A stretch of DNA of 64,000 nt from Tenuifilum sp. 4138str. Its GTDB lineage: Bacteria > Bacteroidota > Bacteroidia > Bacteroidales > Tenuifilaceae. This document shows, one piece after another, positions 16,444 through 24,446 of the stretch (within the stretch, counting starts at the first letter, position 1; the number at the start of each line of letters is the position of its first letter). A program made the translations under genes and the position numbers. Location: positions 1 to 64,000 of the forward strand of contig NZ_JBGCUE010000011.1 in the NCBI RefSeq assembly GCF_041102575.1, read 5' to 3'. The notes under the pieces are model-generated. The model did no database searches and was not told the DNA's origin. It was given only the letters and a program-made list of their open reading frames with translations.

Positions 16444-17046
16444 ATGGGCAGCACCACAAAATATATGGCAATGTTTCCACTTCCGGTGTTTCTTCTACCA
16501 GGTGAGGAAATTCCGTTGCGTATCTTTGAACCCCGTTACAAGCAGTTGATTAATGAATGCAATGAAACTGGCGACACTTTTGGCATACCATACGTGAGTA
16601 ACGACAATATTAAATCCTACGGTAGCGAGGTTGAACTGGTTAACATTGTAGCCAAGAATAGCCTAGGTGAGATGGTTATTCTTATTAAGGCAATCGCAAA
16701 CTTTCACCTTTTAAACCTAAAGGAGAAACTACCCAATAAACTTTATGGTGGTGGAATAATTGAGTATATTGACGATAGGTTCACTACAACCAATCCAGAG
16801 CTGGTAGTACTTGTTAAGAAGCTGAACCTTAACCTTGACCCTGTAATGGGATCGCTTATTACTGAGGACTCAGTAAACCTTATGAATGTTGCAAAGGCCA
16901 TACAACTCGATTCTGACGAAAAATTCGCATTTTACTCCCTACGAAACGAGAAGCAAATGGTTAACTACCTGATAAAAAGGTTAAAGTTCATTGAGCATAT
17001 TCAATTGCAGGAAAAATTGCTGGAAAATAATTTTAGCCTAAACTAA
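16444..17046 (+). CDS. LON substrate-binding-domain protein (PF02190-like)
   Basis: 200 residues without the AAA+ or protease parts of Lon. It opens with the diagnostic MFPLPVFLLPGEEIPLRIFEPRYKQLI followed by the beta-barrel and helical bundle of the LON N-terminal domain. Stand-alone versions are widespread in bacteria and their role is unclear; substrate recruitment or adaptor activity is assumed. It lies 3 nt after msrB and overlaps the convergent beta-lactamase-like gene by 4 bp, so the two transcripts must run into each other unless a hidden terminator is present. Confidence 0.85.
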   Translation: MGSTTKYMAMFPLPVFLLPGEEIPLRIFEPRYKQLINECNETGDTFGIPYVSNDNIKSYGSEVELVNIVAKNSLGEMVILIKAIANFHLLNLKEKLPNKLYGGGIIEYIDDRFTTTNPELVVLVKKLNLNLDPVMGSLITEDSVNLMNVAKAIQLDSDEKFAFYSLRNEKQMVNYLIKRLKFIEHIQLQEKLLENNFSLN

Positions 17047-18362
17047 TATTTTCCTTTATCTACATTCAGCAGGTTATGGTCTGGAATGGATTTAATATAC
17101 TTGTTAAAAATCCTCATTAAGGATCTATCGACAACATAAGGGAAACGGGCACCTTTCCAGTGACTCTGATTGGAAGTAAATGTTAAGGTGTAGCCATCGG
17201 GGCGCGAAATAACAAGTGCCGATGTGCCTGCCATGGAACCTGAGCGCCATAGCGTTCCATCCTTCCTAACCCAACGCCAACCCAACGGCTGAAACTTCCC
17301 ATTGTATGTTTCCTTCATGATATCGACAGACTGCTTTGAGAGAATGTCAGGAAAATCGGTTCTGCCATCAACAGCCATTACAAACCGGGTTAAGCTAATG
17401 GGCGAAATCACCCAGCCTCCGGCTGCACCCAGTGCACGCACATCGTTTCCGCCCCTCGATTTTAGAACACTCTGCTTTGAGCCATCAAAGGAAATTACCT
17501 TTTCAGCCTCTGGCACCTCGTAGTATCTAGCTTCGTTATCGTACTTTAAACTATCCCAGTTATTGGCCAAATGGGCATCGTAAATATTTAATGGTTTAAA
17601 AATTTCATTCTTTACATAGCTCTCATAATCCATTCCCGAGGCCTTTTCAATTACCCTTTGCAGTATTACAAATCCAATATTACTATATGAGCTACGGCTT
17701 CCGGGCTGAAAGTGAAGTCGTTTTGATAGGGCAAATACAATATAGTCATCAACATCCAAAGGTAAATCCTTATGAAGCTCGCGAGCAATAACATCTTTAA
17801 TAAAAAGGTGATCGCCCCACCGGGGAGTCCATCCGCCCGAGTGATTTAGAAGGTTATGAACGGTTATCTCCTCTACCCTCTTATCCTTATAGCTCAGGAA
17901 CTTTTCATCGTTTAGAATACCATCAGGGCCAAAAACCCTGTCATTAAGCCTCAGCTTACCCTCCTCAACAAGTTTCATAACTGCTGTAGCCGTTATAAGT
18001 TTGGAAACGCTAGCCACACGCATAGTATGGTAAGGCTGCATAGCCAGGCCTTCCTCTTTATTAGCCATGCCAAAACCACGTGCGTAAATAATCTTACCCT
18101 TATGGGCTATGCAAAAGGTTGCACCAACCAAATCCCATTTGTTCACAAACTGCTCAAACTGGCGATTGATAGATGAATACTCATTGGTGTTTGTAAGAGC
18201 ATTGTTTACACTCAGCAAATCAACCTTTGCGTATTTTGATGACTCAGCAATTGGTAAAGCCAGAGTCCTATTATTTTTTTTCAGGTAGATACTAAAGGAA
18301 AGAGCTAAGAAAACAATCAGAATTGCCGAAAGCAGGATTATCAATTTCCTTTTGTTAACCAT
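17043..18362 (-). CDS. class C beta-lactamase-like serine hydrolase
   Basis: 439 residues. An N-terminal membrane anchor (ILLSAILIVFLALSFSIYL) is followed by a serine beta-lactamase/DD-peptidase domain. The active-site motifs are SVSK (S-x-x-K, about residue 118) and YSN (in SRSSYSNIGF, about 233); a third box is probably the WRSGSMAGTS region (about 380). Proteins of this family include esterases, DD-carboxypeptidases and peptidases; antibiotic resistance should not be assumed. It is probably a periplasmic, membrane-tethered cell-wall or ester hydrolase. Single-gene transcript. Confidence 0.85.
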   Translation of the reverse strand: MVNKRKLIILLSAILIVFLALSFSIYLKKNNRTLALPIAESSKYAKVDLLSVNNALTNTNEYSSINRQFEQFVNKWDLVGATFCIAHKGKIIYARGFGMANKEEGLAMQPYHTMRVASVSKLITATAVMKLVEEGKLRLNDRVFGPDGILNDEKFLSYKDKRVEEITVHNLLNHSGGWTPRWGDHLFIKDVIARELHKDLPLDVDDYIVFALSKRLHFQPGSRSSYSNIGFVILQRVIEKASGMDYESYVKNEIFKPLNIYDAHLANNWDSLKYDNEARYYEVPEAEKVISFDGSKQSVLKSRGGNDVRALGAAGGWVISPISLTRFVMAVDGRTDFPDILSKQSVDIMKETYNGKFQPLGWRWVRKDGTLWRSGSMAGTSALVISRPDGYTLTFTSNQSHWKGARFPYVVDRSLMRIFNKYIKSIPDHNLLNVDKGKY

Positions 18363-18412
18363 TACTATTTATATGAAACTTTGCGCTGCGAAGATATAAA
18401 AAACATATTAGT

Positions 18413-18480
18413 TGATGGTTGACAGTTGATAGTTGATGGTTGACAGTTGATGGTTGGCAGTTGATAGTTAAAGGTTGAAA
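18413..18480. repeat. degenerate 7/14-bp tandem repeat (GTTGAYR units)
   Basis: About nine imperfect copies of GTTGATG / GTTGACA / GTTGATA lie in the gap between the beta-lactamase-like and threonine-aldolase genes, followed by CACCAA/CACTAA-type repeats to about 18590. They resemble intergenic heptamer tracts elsewhere in the window. Confidence 0.7.
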
Positions 18481-18616
18481 TTGATAAAAATCAATCCTCA
18501 TTGCTCATATATAAATGATTACCACATGTTTGGAGTTTGCATAACACCAATCACTATACACCAAACGCTAAACACGAAACACTCCCCCCCCTGATCACAG
18601 AACTCCCAATGCTTTA

Positions 18617-19657
18617 CTATCGCTTAACAGTTCGCATAAGCTCTTCAAGTAGCTCGCAAAACCGGTCAATATCCTGTTCGGTAGTGTCCCATGAGGTCAT
18701 CCAACGCACCTCGGAACGATCCTCGTCCCAAACATAAAAGAAGTATTCACTTTGAAGGGGATGGATGAGTTCAGGTGGAACGATTGCAAAAACTGCGTTG
18801 GCCTGAACAGGCTGTGTGATTGTAACACCCTGTATAGCCGAAACCTTTTTGGCGAGCAGCTGAGCCATAGCATTTGCATGACGAGCGGTTGAGTCCCACT
18901 GACCATCCTCAAGGTAGGCTAGGAACTGGGCCGATATATATCTCATTTTCGAGGCCAACTGTAAGCCCTGCTTGCGGGTGTACATGAAATCATGCGCTAA
19001 CTGTTGATTGAAAAAGACAATGGCCTCGCCATACATCATGCCATTCTTGGTTCCTCCAAAGGAGAGAACATCAACGCCTGCATCGCGTGTAAATTCCCTG
19101 AAACCCTTCCCGAGCGATACAGCAGCATTTGCCAAACGAGCACCATCCATATGCAAAAGCATGTTATGGGAGTGAGCAAAATCGGCCAGGGTCTTTATCT
19201 CATCAACGGTATAAACAGTTCCAAGCTCACTAACCTGCGATATAGAAATAACTTTAGGTTGAGAGTGATGTTGAAAACCGAAACCGTGCATATGCTTTTT
19301 AATACCGTCAATGGTTAACTTACCGTTTACGGTTGGAACGCTTAACAGCTTACACCCGGTAAACCTTTCAGGTGCACCACACTCATCTACGTTGATATGG
19401 GCAGTTTCAGCGCAAATTATGGCATTGTGGGGTTGGGTTACAGCCTTTAGTCCAAGAACATTAGCCGCAGAGCCAATGAACACAAAGAAAACCTCAATAT
19501 CGTTGCCAAAAATCTGCTTGAATCTATCAATTGCTTTCTGCGTAATTGGATCATCACCATAAGCAATGGTGTGACCATGATTTACATCGTTAATTGCTTC
19601 AAGAATCCTAGGGTGTACACCCGAATTATTATCGCTAGCAAATCCTCGTGAAAACAT
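18617..19657 (-). CDS. ltaE: low-specificity L-threonine aldolase
   Basis: 346 residues, fold-type I PLP enzyme. It starts with the family signature FASDNNSGVHPRILEAI and contains the PLP aspartate in LHMDGARLANA and the Schiff-base lysine in SFGGTKNGM. It cleaves L-threonine or L-allo-threonine to glycine and acetaldehyde in the cytoplasm, and can supply glycine. It stands alone on the minus strand, 49 bp upstream of the DUF5916 gene end. Confidence 0.93.
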   Translation of the reverse strand: MFSRGFASDNNSGVHPRILEAINDVNHGHTIAYGDDPITQKAIDRFKQIFGNDIEVFFVFIGSAANVLGLKAVTQPHNAIICAETAHINVDECGAPERFTGCKLLSVPTVNGKLTIDGIKKHMHGFGFQHHSQPKVISISQVSELGTVYTVDEIKTLADFAHSHNMLLHMDGARLANAAVSLGKGFREFTRDAGVDVLSFGGTKNGMMYGEAIVFFNQQLAHDFMYTRKQGLQLASKMRYISAQFLAYLEDGQWDSTARHANAMAQLLAKKVSAIQGVTITQPVQANAVFAIVPPELIHPLQSEYFFYVWDEDRSEVRWMTSWDTTEQDIDRFCELLEELMRTVKR

Positions 19658-19705
19658 AATGTAGATTTTTTCGGTAAAGTTAACTTTTTTATGGGTTAGC
19701 AGCCA

Positions 19706-22141
19706 TTACGATTTGAATTTTCGGATCATTTGGTAATCAATATAGTATAGAATTTTGATGGAAAAACTATTATTCTGTGGACTATTCCAAATCCCTTCAA
19801 TGTTTTTAAAATAGCGGTACTGGGGATTATCTAACAGCTCTTCGGCCTGATTTTTCCATGCAAAAACCAGTTCGCTACCCGGTGCAAAGTGCCATTGGTA
19901 AAACATATCGATATTGAAAAGGTTATAGTTGCGGTTTTCCGGATTGGTTATTGAATTGGTTTGCTCTAGCAAGCCGTCATTTTTTAAGGTAAAAAACTCA
20001 TTGTACTTGAAATGCCTTATGTAGTGGCGAGCCCTTATGCTTAGGAACGATTTAGCTGTAAATGCAAACTGAATACTTAATGTATTTGTAATAGTAACCA
20101 GTTTACGGCTACCAAAAAATATGTTAGAACCATCGTAATCGTAGTATCCAATGTTGTTGCGTTCCGACTGATATGCCCAGCTGTAGATGGTTAAGAGTTT
20201 ATCGGAAAATCTTATTCGAGGGCTAATGCTGTACATGTAACCCTTTTGATTGTACATATCGGCGTACCAAAACGAGAATCTATGATCCAGTGCAAATGTC
20301 TTGCGATAATCGGGTGAACCCCACCATTGCAACCATAAAACATGAGGTGTTAGAAATTTGCGACCCTCAACCCTTGGTTCATAGTAATCATAACCATAAC
20401 GGGGATTATACGATGCATTAAAACCTCCAGTAAAGTTGTTGGTGTTCGTAAACTTTGCCTGAAACTCTATTTCTTGGCTCTGGAAAACTTTAGGATTGTA
20501 TAACCGGCTGTTTGAGAACTCAAGACGAGCCTCCAGGTTCAACAACTTCCAGAATGGCTCAAAAACTTTATAAACAAGGGCCGCTCCTGAAGAAATCTCA
20601 TTGGGGCTACGCAGATAACCTAAATCATTTGGGTTATAGTGCTCACTCTCAATGTTTGCCCAAATATACCCCTGAATATTTCCACTAATTTTTGAAATTG
20701 ACAGGTTAGTCTTGAATCCATGCTGAACAGAATCGATAAAACGTTGGCTTAGTGCCCCAACCCCACTAATGCCAAAGGATTGCTTTTTATTTTTTAGATT
20801 AAACTCCGTAGCAGTAACATTTGAAGTAAAGCTATCGACAGGTCGGTAAACATTGGTATTTATTAAGCTTACATACGAGTTATTCGGTAAATTCTGGTCG
20901 AGTACGGTAATGTTATAGTTGGTGAAACCCTGTGTTAATAGCTTTCTCCTATTACCTGAAACAGTATCGAGTATTTCAGCATAGGTATTTTCAGTCATGG
21001 CATTGAAAAAACCAAAACCAAGGCCATTGGCAAAACGCCCCGATAGCTTACTGGCATTAACCATTTTGGTCTCAAGTGGATTCTTATCAACAATCTCGTT
21101 TGTTTTCAGCGAATCGTAAGCTGTATCGTAAAAGGCAGGGGTTCCGCCTATACGTCGGGAGTAGAAAATGCCTGCCTTCCCAAAAAGTTCAGTTCCCTCA
21201 GTAAAGAACTGACGGGCCTCATCGTACTTAACCTCAAAAGGGGTAAGGTTTAGCACCTTATCGTCGGAACGGACCTGGCCAAAATCAGGAATGAGGGTTA
21301 CATCAAGGGTGAAACTCTGGGCCAAGCCCAACTTTAAGTCCATGCCACCCGAAACTCTTGAGTCCAATCCCTTTGTACCTGCATACTGGTCAACATAACC
21401 GGAAATATAGGGCAGAAACGACAAACGAAGTGGTGGTTTCACCCCCGAAATCCCTTTAAGAATGCCAGACTGGGTTATAAAACCCGCTTGAGTTTTGTCA
21501 ACAAAGTTCCAGGTGCTTACTTCATTTTTACGCTTGATTAACCGTGAAAAATTGATTCCCCATACCTGATTAATATTCTTTGAGAATCGTAAAGCACTGT
21601 AAGGTATTTTCATCTCAACGATCCAGCCCAAGCTATCGAAACCTACAGCACTTTCCCAAACCGCATTCCAGTTCCTATCGCTTTGGTTTGAGGTAATTTT
21701 AATATCGGTTTGAACGCCCGAAGCCGAAACAGTGAACTGTAAATAGTTTACTCCATCGTTATATGTACTCAGGTAAACACTGAAAGCATCGGAACGCAAC
21801 CTATCGCTGTTATCGCGCTGCCCAAGTTCCCTGAAAATGCTATCGGGAGAGGTATCGTAAAGTCGGGCTCCAATGTATATGGCAAAATCGTCGTATAGTA
21901 CACTAACCTCTGTCTGTTGGAATGCCTTTAGCCCATTGTATGGCTCATAAATGGTAAAATTGTTGGCAAAGTCGGATTTGCCCCAAACATTTTCATCGAG
22001 CCTACCATTAATATAAATGTGTTCAGTAGCCCTAATGGCATAAATTTCACGTGTAATCCTTAACGAGTCCTTATTACGACCTCCTAAAGCAATATTTCCC
22101 ACTATAAAAGAAAGGGAAAAAAGCAAAATCCACCTTTTCAT
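19706..22141 (-). CDS. DUF5916 protein with N-terminal CBM9-like domain
   Basis: 811 residues with a signal peptide (about 1-20). Residues about 40-220 match the CBM9-like module common ahead of DUF5916 (RLDENVWGKSDFANNFTIYEPYNG, then DDFAIYIGARLYD). The rest is a beta-rich, tyrosine/tryptophan-rich DUF5916 body with repeated aromatic strands, likely an outer-membrane barrel. The function is unknown; members are frequent in Bacteroidota and often near glycan or peptide systems. It ends in an aromatic-basic tail (YYIDYQMIRKFKS). A terminator at 22218-22236 separates it from the lacI side. Confidence 0.85.
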   Translation of the reverse strand: MKRWILLFSLSFIVGNIALGGRNKDSLRITREIYAIRATEHIYINGRLDENVWGKSDFANNFTIYEPYNGLKAFQQTEVSVLYDDFAIYIGARLYDTSPDSIFRELGQRDNSDRLRSDAFSVYLSTYNDGVNYLQFTVSASGVQTDIKITSNQSDRNWNAVWESAVGFDSLGWIVEMKIPYSALRFSKNINQVWGINFSRLIKRKNEVSTWNFVDKTQAGFITQSGILKGISGVKPPLRLSFLPYISGYVDQYAGTKGLDSRVSGGMDLKLGLAQSFTLDVTLIPDFGQVRSDDKVLNLTPFEVKYDEARQFFTEGTELFGKAGIFYSRRIGGTPAFYDTAYDSLKTNEIVDKNPLETKMVNASKLSGRFANGLGFGFFNAMTENTYAEILDTVSGNRRKLLTQGFTNYNITVLDQNLPNNSYVSLINTNVYRPVDSFTSNVTATEFNLKNKKQSFGISGVGALSQRFIDSVQHGFKTNLSISKISGNIQGYIWANIESEHYNPNDLGYLRSPNEISSGAALVYKVFEPFWKLLNLEARLEFSNSRLYNPKVFQSQEIEFQAKFTNTNNFTGGFNASYNPRYGYDYYEPRVEGRKFLTPHVLWLQWWGSPDYRKTFALDHRFSFWYADMYNQKGYMYSISPRIRFSDKLLTIYSWAYQSERNNIGYYDYDGSNIFFGSRKLVTITNTLSIQFAFTAKSFLSIRARHYIRHFKYNEFFTLKNDGLLEQTNSITNPENRNYNLFNIDMFYQWHFAPGSELVFAWKNQAEELLDNPQYRYFKNIEGIWNSPQNNSFSIKILYYIDYQMIRKFKS

Positions 22142-22217
22142 TCGTAAAAAAATCCCAGTTTGTTTCTTACATGTAAGAGTATAAAAGGTAAAAATGGTTT
22201 AAGTCATTACAAAAAAA

Positions 22218-22236
22218 ATACCCCATAATGGGGTAT
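22218..22236. terminator. terminator facing the minus strand
   Basis: ATACCCCA-TAA-TGGGGTAT with an A-tract on its left (22211-22218), which reads as a U-tract on the minus strand. It would block read-through from lacI into the DUF5916 gene. Confidence 0.7.
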
Positions 22237-22275
22237 TGCTATTAGGAGTATCAATGTTGTTTAGTTAAAGTTATT

Positions 22276-22412
22276 TGTCATGTTGCGCGCAAGCGAAACA
22301 TGACGCTGCCGTGTTGAGTCCCGATTTATAGGGATAGACTTCACCGAAGCATCTCATTGCTCTTTTCTCTACAATCCTTTGAAGAGATCCCTCGACTTTG
22401 CTCGGCATGACA
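22276..22412. repeat. REP-like palindromic element
   Basis: Begins TGTCATGTTGCGCGCAAGCG and ends CTTTGCTCGGCATGACA, inverted relative to each other. The middle contains a second hairpin, CCCGATTTATAGGG, and GAGATCCC blocks. Confidence 0.7.
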
Positions 22413-22439
22413 AAAACCCTATCTTCCTTACTGCTCCCT

Positions 22440-22489
22440 TGTCATGCTGAGTCCCGATATTTCGGGATAGACTTTGTCGAAGCATCTCT
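22440..22489 (+). repeat. REP-like half element
   Basis: TGTCATGCTGAGTCCCGATA leads into a TCCCGATATTTCGGGA hairpin and ends GAAGCATCTC. It repeats the 22276-22412 element's second half (GTTGAGTCCCGAT...GAAGCATCTC). Confidence 0.65.
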
Positions 22490-22560
22490 TTGTATTTTCA
22501 TTCCTTATGTTAATGAAATTCCTCAACCCAAAAGGAATGATATTAGCAGAGGCATAAAAG

Positions 22561-22750
22561 CCTGACCCGGCAATGGGTCGGGGGTGGAACGTGGCGGTGG
22601 GCCTAGTAAGCGATACCATATGAGCCACGCTGCAGGTGTGGCGAATTGTATCGCGTGGCAGTTCCACCCGTGGGGTACCCATCGGGTCGGGCTTTTCAGC
22701 CTTGATTTTCTTTGGTTCTTTCTTGTATCAAGACAAGAAAGAACATGTAA
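22561..22750. repeat. long nested-hairpin element (structured, possibly mobile or RNA)
   Basis: Several stems are nested: GTGGAAC (22584-22590) with GTTCCAC (22661-22667); inside it GCGATAC (22610-22616) with GTATCGC (22648-22654); inside that GCCAC (22624-22628) with GTGGC (22638-22642). A separate GACCC/GGGTC stem lies at 22564-22579 and a perfect 12-bp stem with a 6-nt loop at 22715-22744. Open frames on both strands here have no protein-like features and are by-products. I recall similar sequences recurring in other Bacteroidota genomes but cannot confirm it here. Confidence 0.6.
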
Positions 22751-22902
22751 ACCGCTCTTTGCCATGCTACTTTGGTGCGATGCAAAGTTACAGGGTCGTG
22801 CTTAGGAAAAGGTATTGCGTGCATCGCAATACATGTGGGAGTAGCCATGGAGTTACAAATATTTAGCCCCTACGGGGCTGGAAGCGTAGTTTGTGAAACT
22901 AT

Positions 22903-22972
22903 TGTCATGTTGAGCACAAGCGAAACGTCGCATGGGGTCGATTAGAGATCCTTCGCTATGCTCAGGATGACA
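22903..22972. repeat. REP-like palindromic element
   Basis: TGTCATGTTGAGCACAAGCG ... CTTCGCTATGCTCAGGATGACA, inverted ends around AGAGATCC. With the leader GTGAAACTAT it forms a near-tandem pair with the copy at 23023-23111. Confidence 0.75.
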
Positions 22973-23022
22973 AATGAAGTCATTCGTGTAAGTTACTCGA
23001 TGTTCGTTGTTCATGAAGCTAT

Positions 23023-23111
23023 TGTCATGTTGAACTATAAGAAACGTCTCATGAGGCCGATTAGAGATCCTTCGCTCCCCGCTAGGGCGGGACAGGCCGC
23101 TCAGGATGACA
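23023..23111. repeat. REP-like palindromic element, extended copy
   Basis: TGTCATGTTGAACTATAAG ... CTCAGGATGACA, like the copy at 22903-22972 but with a GC-rich insertion (CCCCGCTAGGGCGGGACAGG) in its second half. Confidence 0.75.
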
Positions 23112-23172
23112 GTCATGTATATTTTTGTTAACTATACGACATTGATTAGGTGTATTACTAAGTAAATGGGTT

Positions 23173-24189
23173 TTACTTTACTCTGGATGATTCCCTTACA
23201 ATAAGTTGAGTTTTGAGTATTTCAGTGACAGGAGGTTCAGGTTTTGACTGGGTAATCCTACGGATAAGCTGCTCCATGGCCTTTTTACCCATCTCAAATC
23301 CGGGTTGGTTAACAGTGGTAAGAGTGGGCTCAACCATCAGTGAAGTTTGATCGTCGCCAAAACCAACAACAGCAATATCAGTTGGAATCTTATACCCGTT
23401 ACGCAGTAACACCTTCATGGCTCCTGCAGCTGTAAAGTCATTTACAGTGAAAATTGAGTCGAACTTTAACCCGCTATCAATAAGCTTTTGGGTTTCAACA
23501 AGGGCCGATTGAAAGGTGTCGCATGGAATAATGAGTCGCTCGTCAATAACTACCCCATTGTCGCGCATGGCTTTTAAATAACCGTTAAGGCGATTTTGAC
23601 CAATCAACCTGTTTTGCGGTCCTGCAAAATGAACAATTTTACGACGGCCCTGAACAATGAGGTGTTCAGTAGCCTGGTAAGCGCCATCAAAATCATCAAT
23701 AATTATCTTATCGGCCAGGATTTCATCAACAGCCCTGTCGAAAAAGACAATGGGGATACCCTCCTCCTCAAACCTATGGAAGTGGTCGTAGTTAGCCGTT
23801 TCCTTTGATACCGAAACTAAAATACCATCAATAATGCCATTTAGGAAAGTATCGCATGCAGCTACCTCGCGGTTATAGTCCTCAACAGATTGACTAATCA
23901 TAACGCTGTAACCATGTTCGTTAGCCACCTCTTCAATACCACTGATAACCGATGAAAAAAAGTAGTGCACAATTTCAGGAATAATAACCCCAATTACGTT
24001 GCTACGCTGATTGCGAAGGCTGAGGGCAATAATGTTAGGTTTGTAGTTGTACTTTGCGGCAAGCTCGTTAACCAACCGCTTGGTTTCCTGGCTGATGTCG
24101 GGGTGGTCCTTTAGGGCACGCGAAACGGTTGATGGGCTAATTCCCAACTCGCGGGCAATGTCCTTGATGGTAACCTGGCTCGATTTCAT
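23173..24189 (-). CDS. LacI family transcriptional regulator of the sus locus
   Basis: About 338 residues. An N-terminal LacI helix-turn-helix (VTIKDIARELGISPSTVSRA, residues about 6-25, and hinge to about 60) precedes a periplasmic-binding-protein-like sensor domain (about 60-330) with GIIDGILVSVS and VVGFGDDQTSLMVEP. It is divergent from susC across 250 bp that contain a CAAACGTTTG operator, so it probably represses, or acts as a maltose-responsive activator of, the adjacent starch locus as MalR-type LacI proteins do in other Bacteroidota. The ATG at 24189 is preferred over the TTG two codons upstream. Confidence 0.92.
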   Translation of the reverse strand: MKSSQVTIKDIARELGISPSTVSRALKDHPDISQETKRLVNELAAKYNYKPNIIALSLRNQRSNVIGVIIPEIVHYFFSSVISGIEEVANEHGYSVMISQSVEDYNREVAACDTFLNGIIDGILVSVSKETANYDHFHRFEEEGIPIVFFDRAVDEILADKIIIDDFDGAYQATEHLIVQGRRKIVHFAGPQNRLIGQNRLNGYLKAMRDNGVVIDERLIIPCDTFQSALVETQKLIDSGLKFDSIFTVNDFTAAGAMKVLLRNGYKIPTDIAVVGFGDDQTSLMVEPTLTTVNQPGFEMGKKAMEQLIRRITQSKPEPPVTEILKTQLIVRESSRVK

Positions 24190-24256
24190 TTTCAAAGCAT
24201 TTGAACTAATTGATAAATAGGTTGTTATTTACTTATTGCTATTGTTACATTCCTAA

Positions 24257-24264
24257 CAAATATA
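24257..24264 (-). promoter_or_regulatory. -7 promoter element of the lacI-type gene
   Basis: CAAATATA is the reverse complement of TATATTTG (TAnnTTTG), 67 bp upstream of the regulator's ATG. Confidence 0.45.
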
Positions 24265-24322
24265 CTACTAAAAACAAGCAATAAAAGCCACTCGCCCAAT
24301 GTAATATTTTTTTATCAAAATA

Positions 24323-24345
24323 CAAACGTTTGCGGTATCGTTTGC
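24323..24345. promoter_or_regulatory. LacI-type operator in the lacI-susC divergent region
   Basis: CAAACGTTTG (24323-24332) is a perfect palindrome with the central CG typical of LacI-family sites. A further half-site, ATCGTTTGC, follows at 24337-24345. It lies about 100 bp upstream of susC. Confidence 0.6.
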
Positions 24346-24446
24346 ATGTTTTTTTGGTTCAAAATCGCTAAAAATCACATAAGGTAGAGTTAACATTTAA
24401 TAACTTTCAGGTGGAAAATTTTAACCTAACCATAAACATAATTTAT

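Noticed and set aside
17043-18362. Reading the beta-lactamase-like gene as antibiotic resistance
   Set aside because: The family is broad (esterases, DD-peptidases); motifs do not show drug hydrolysis, and no resistance context is present.
22523-22866. Overlapping frames of 73-80 residues on both strands (around 22.5-22.9 kb)
   Set aside because: They overlap the nested-hairpin element, code oddly, and share no motif with known proteins; by-products of a repeat-rich sequence.
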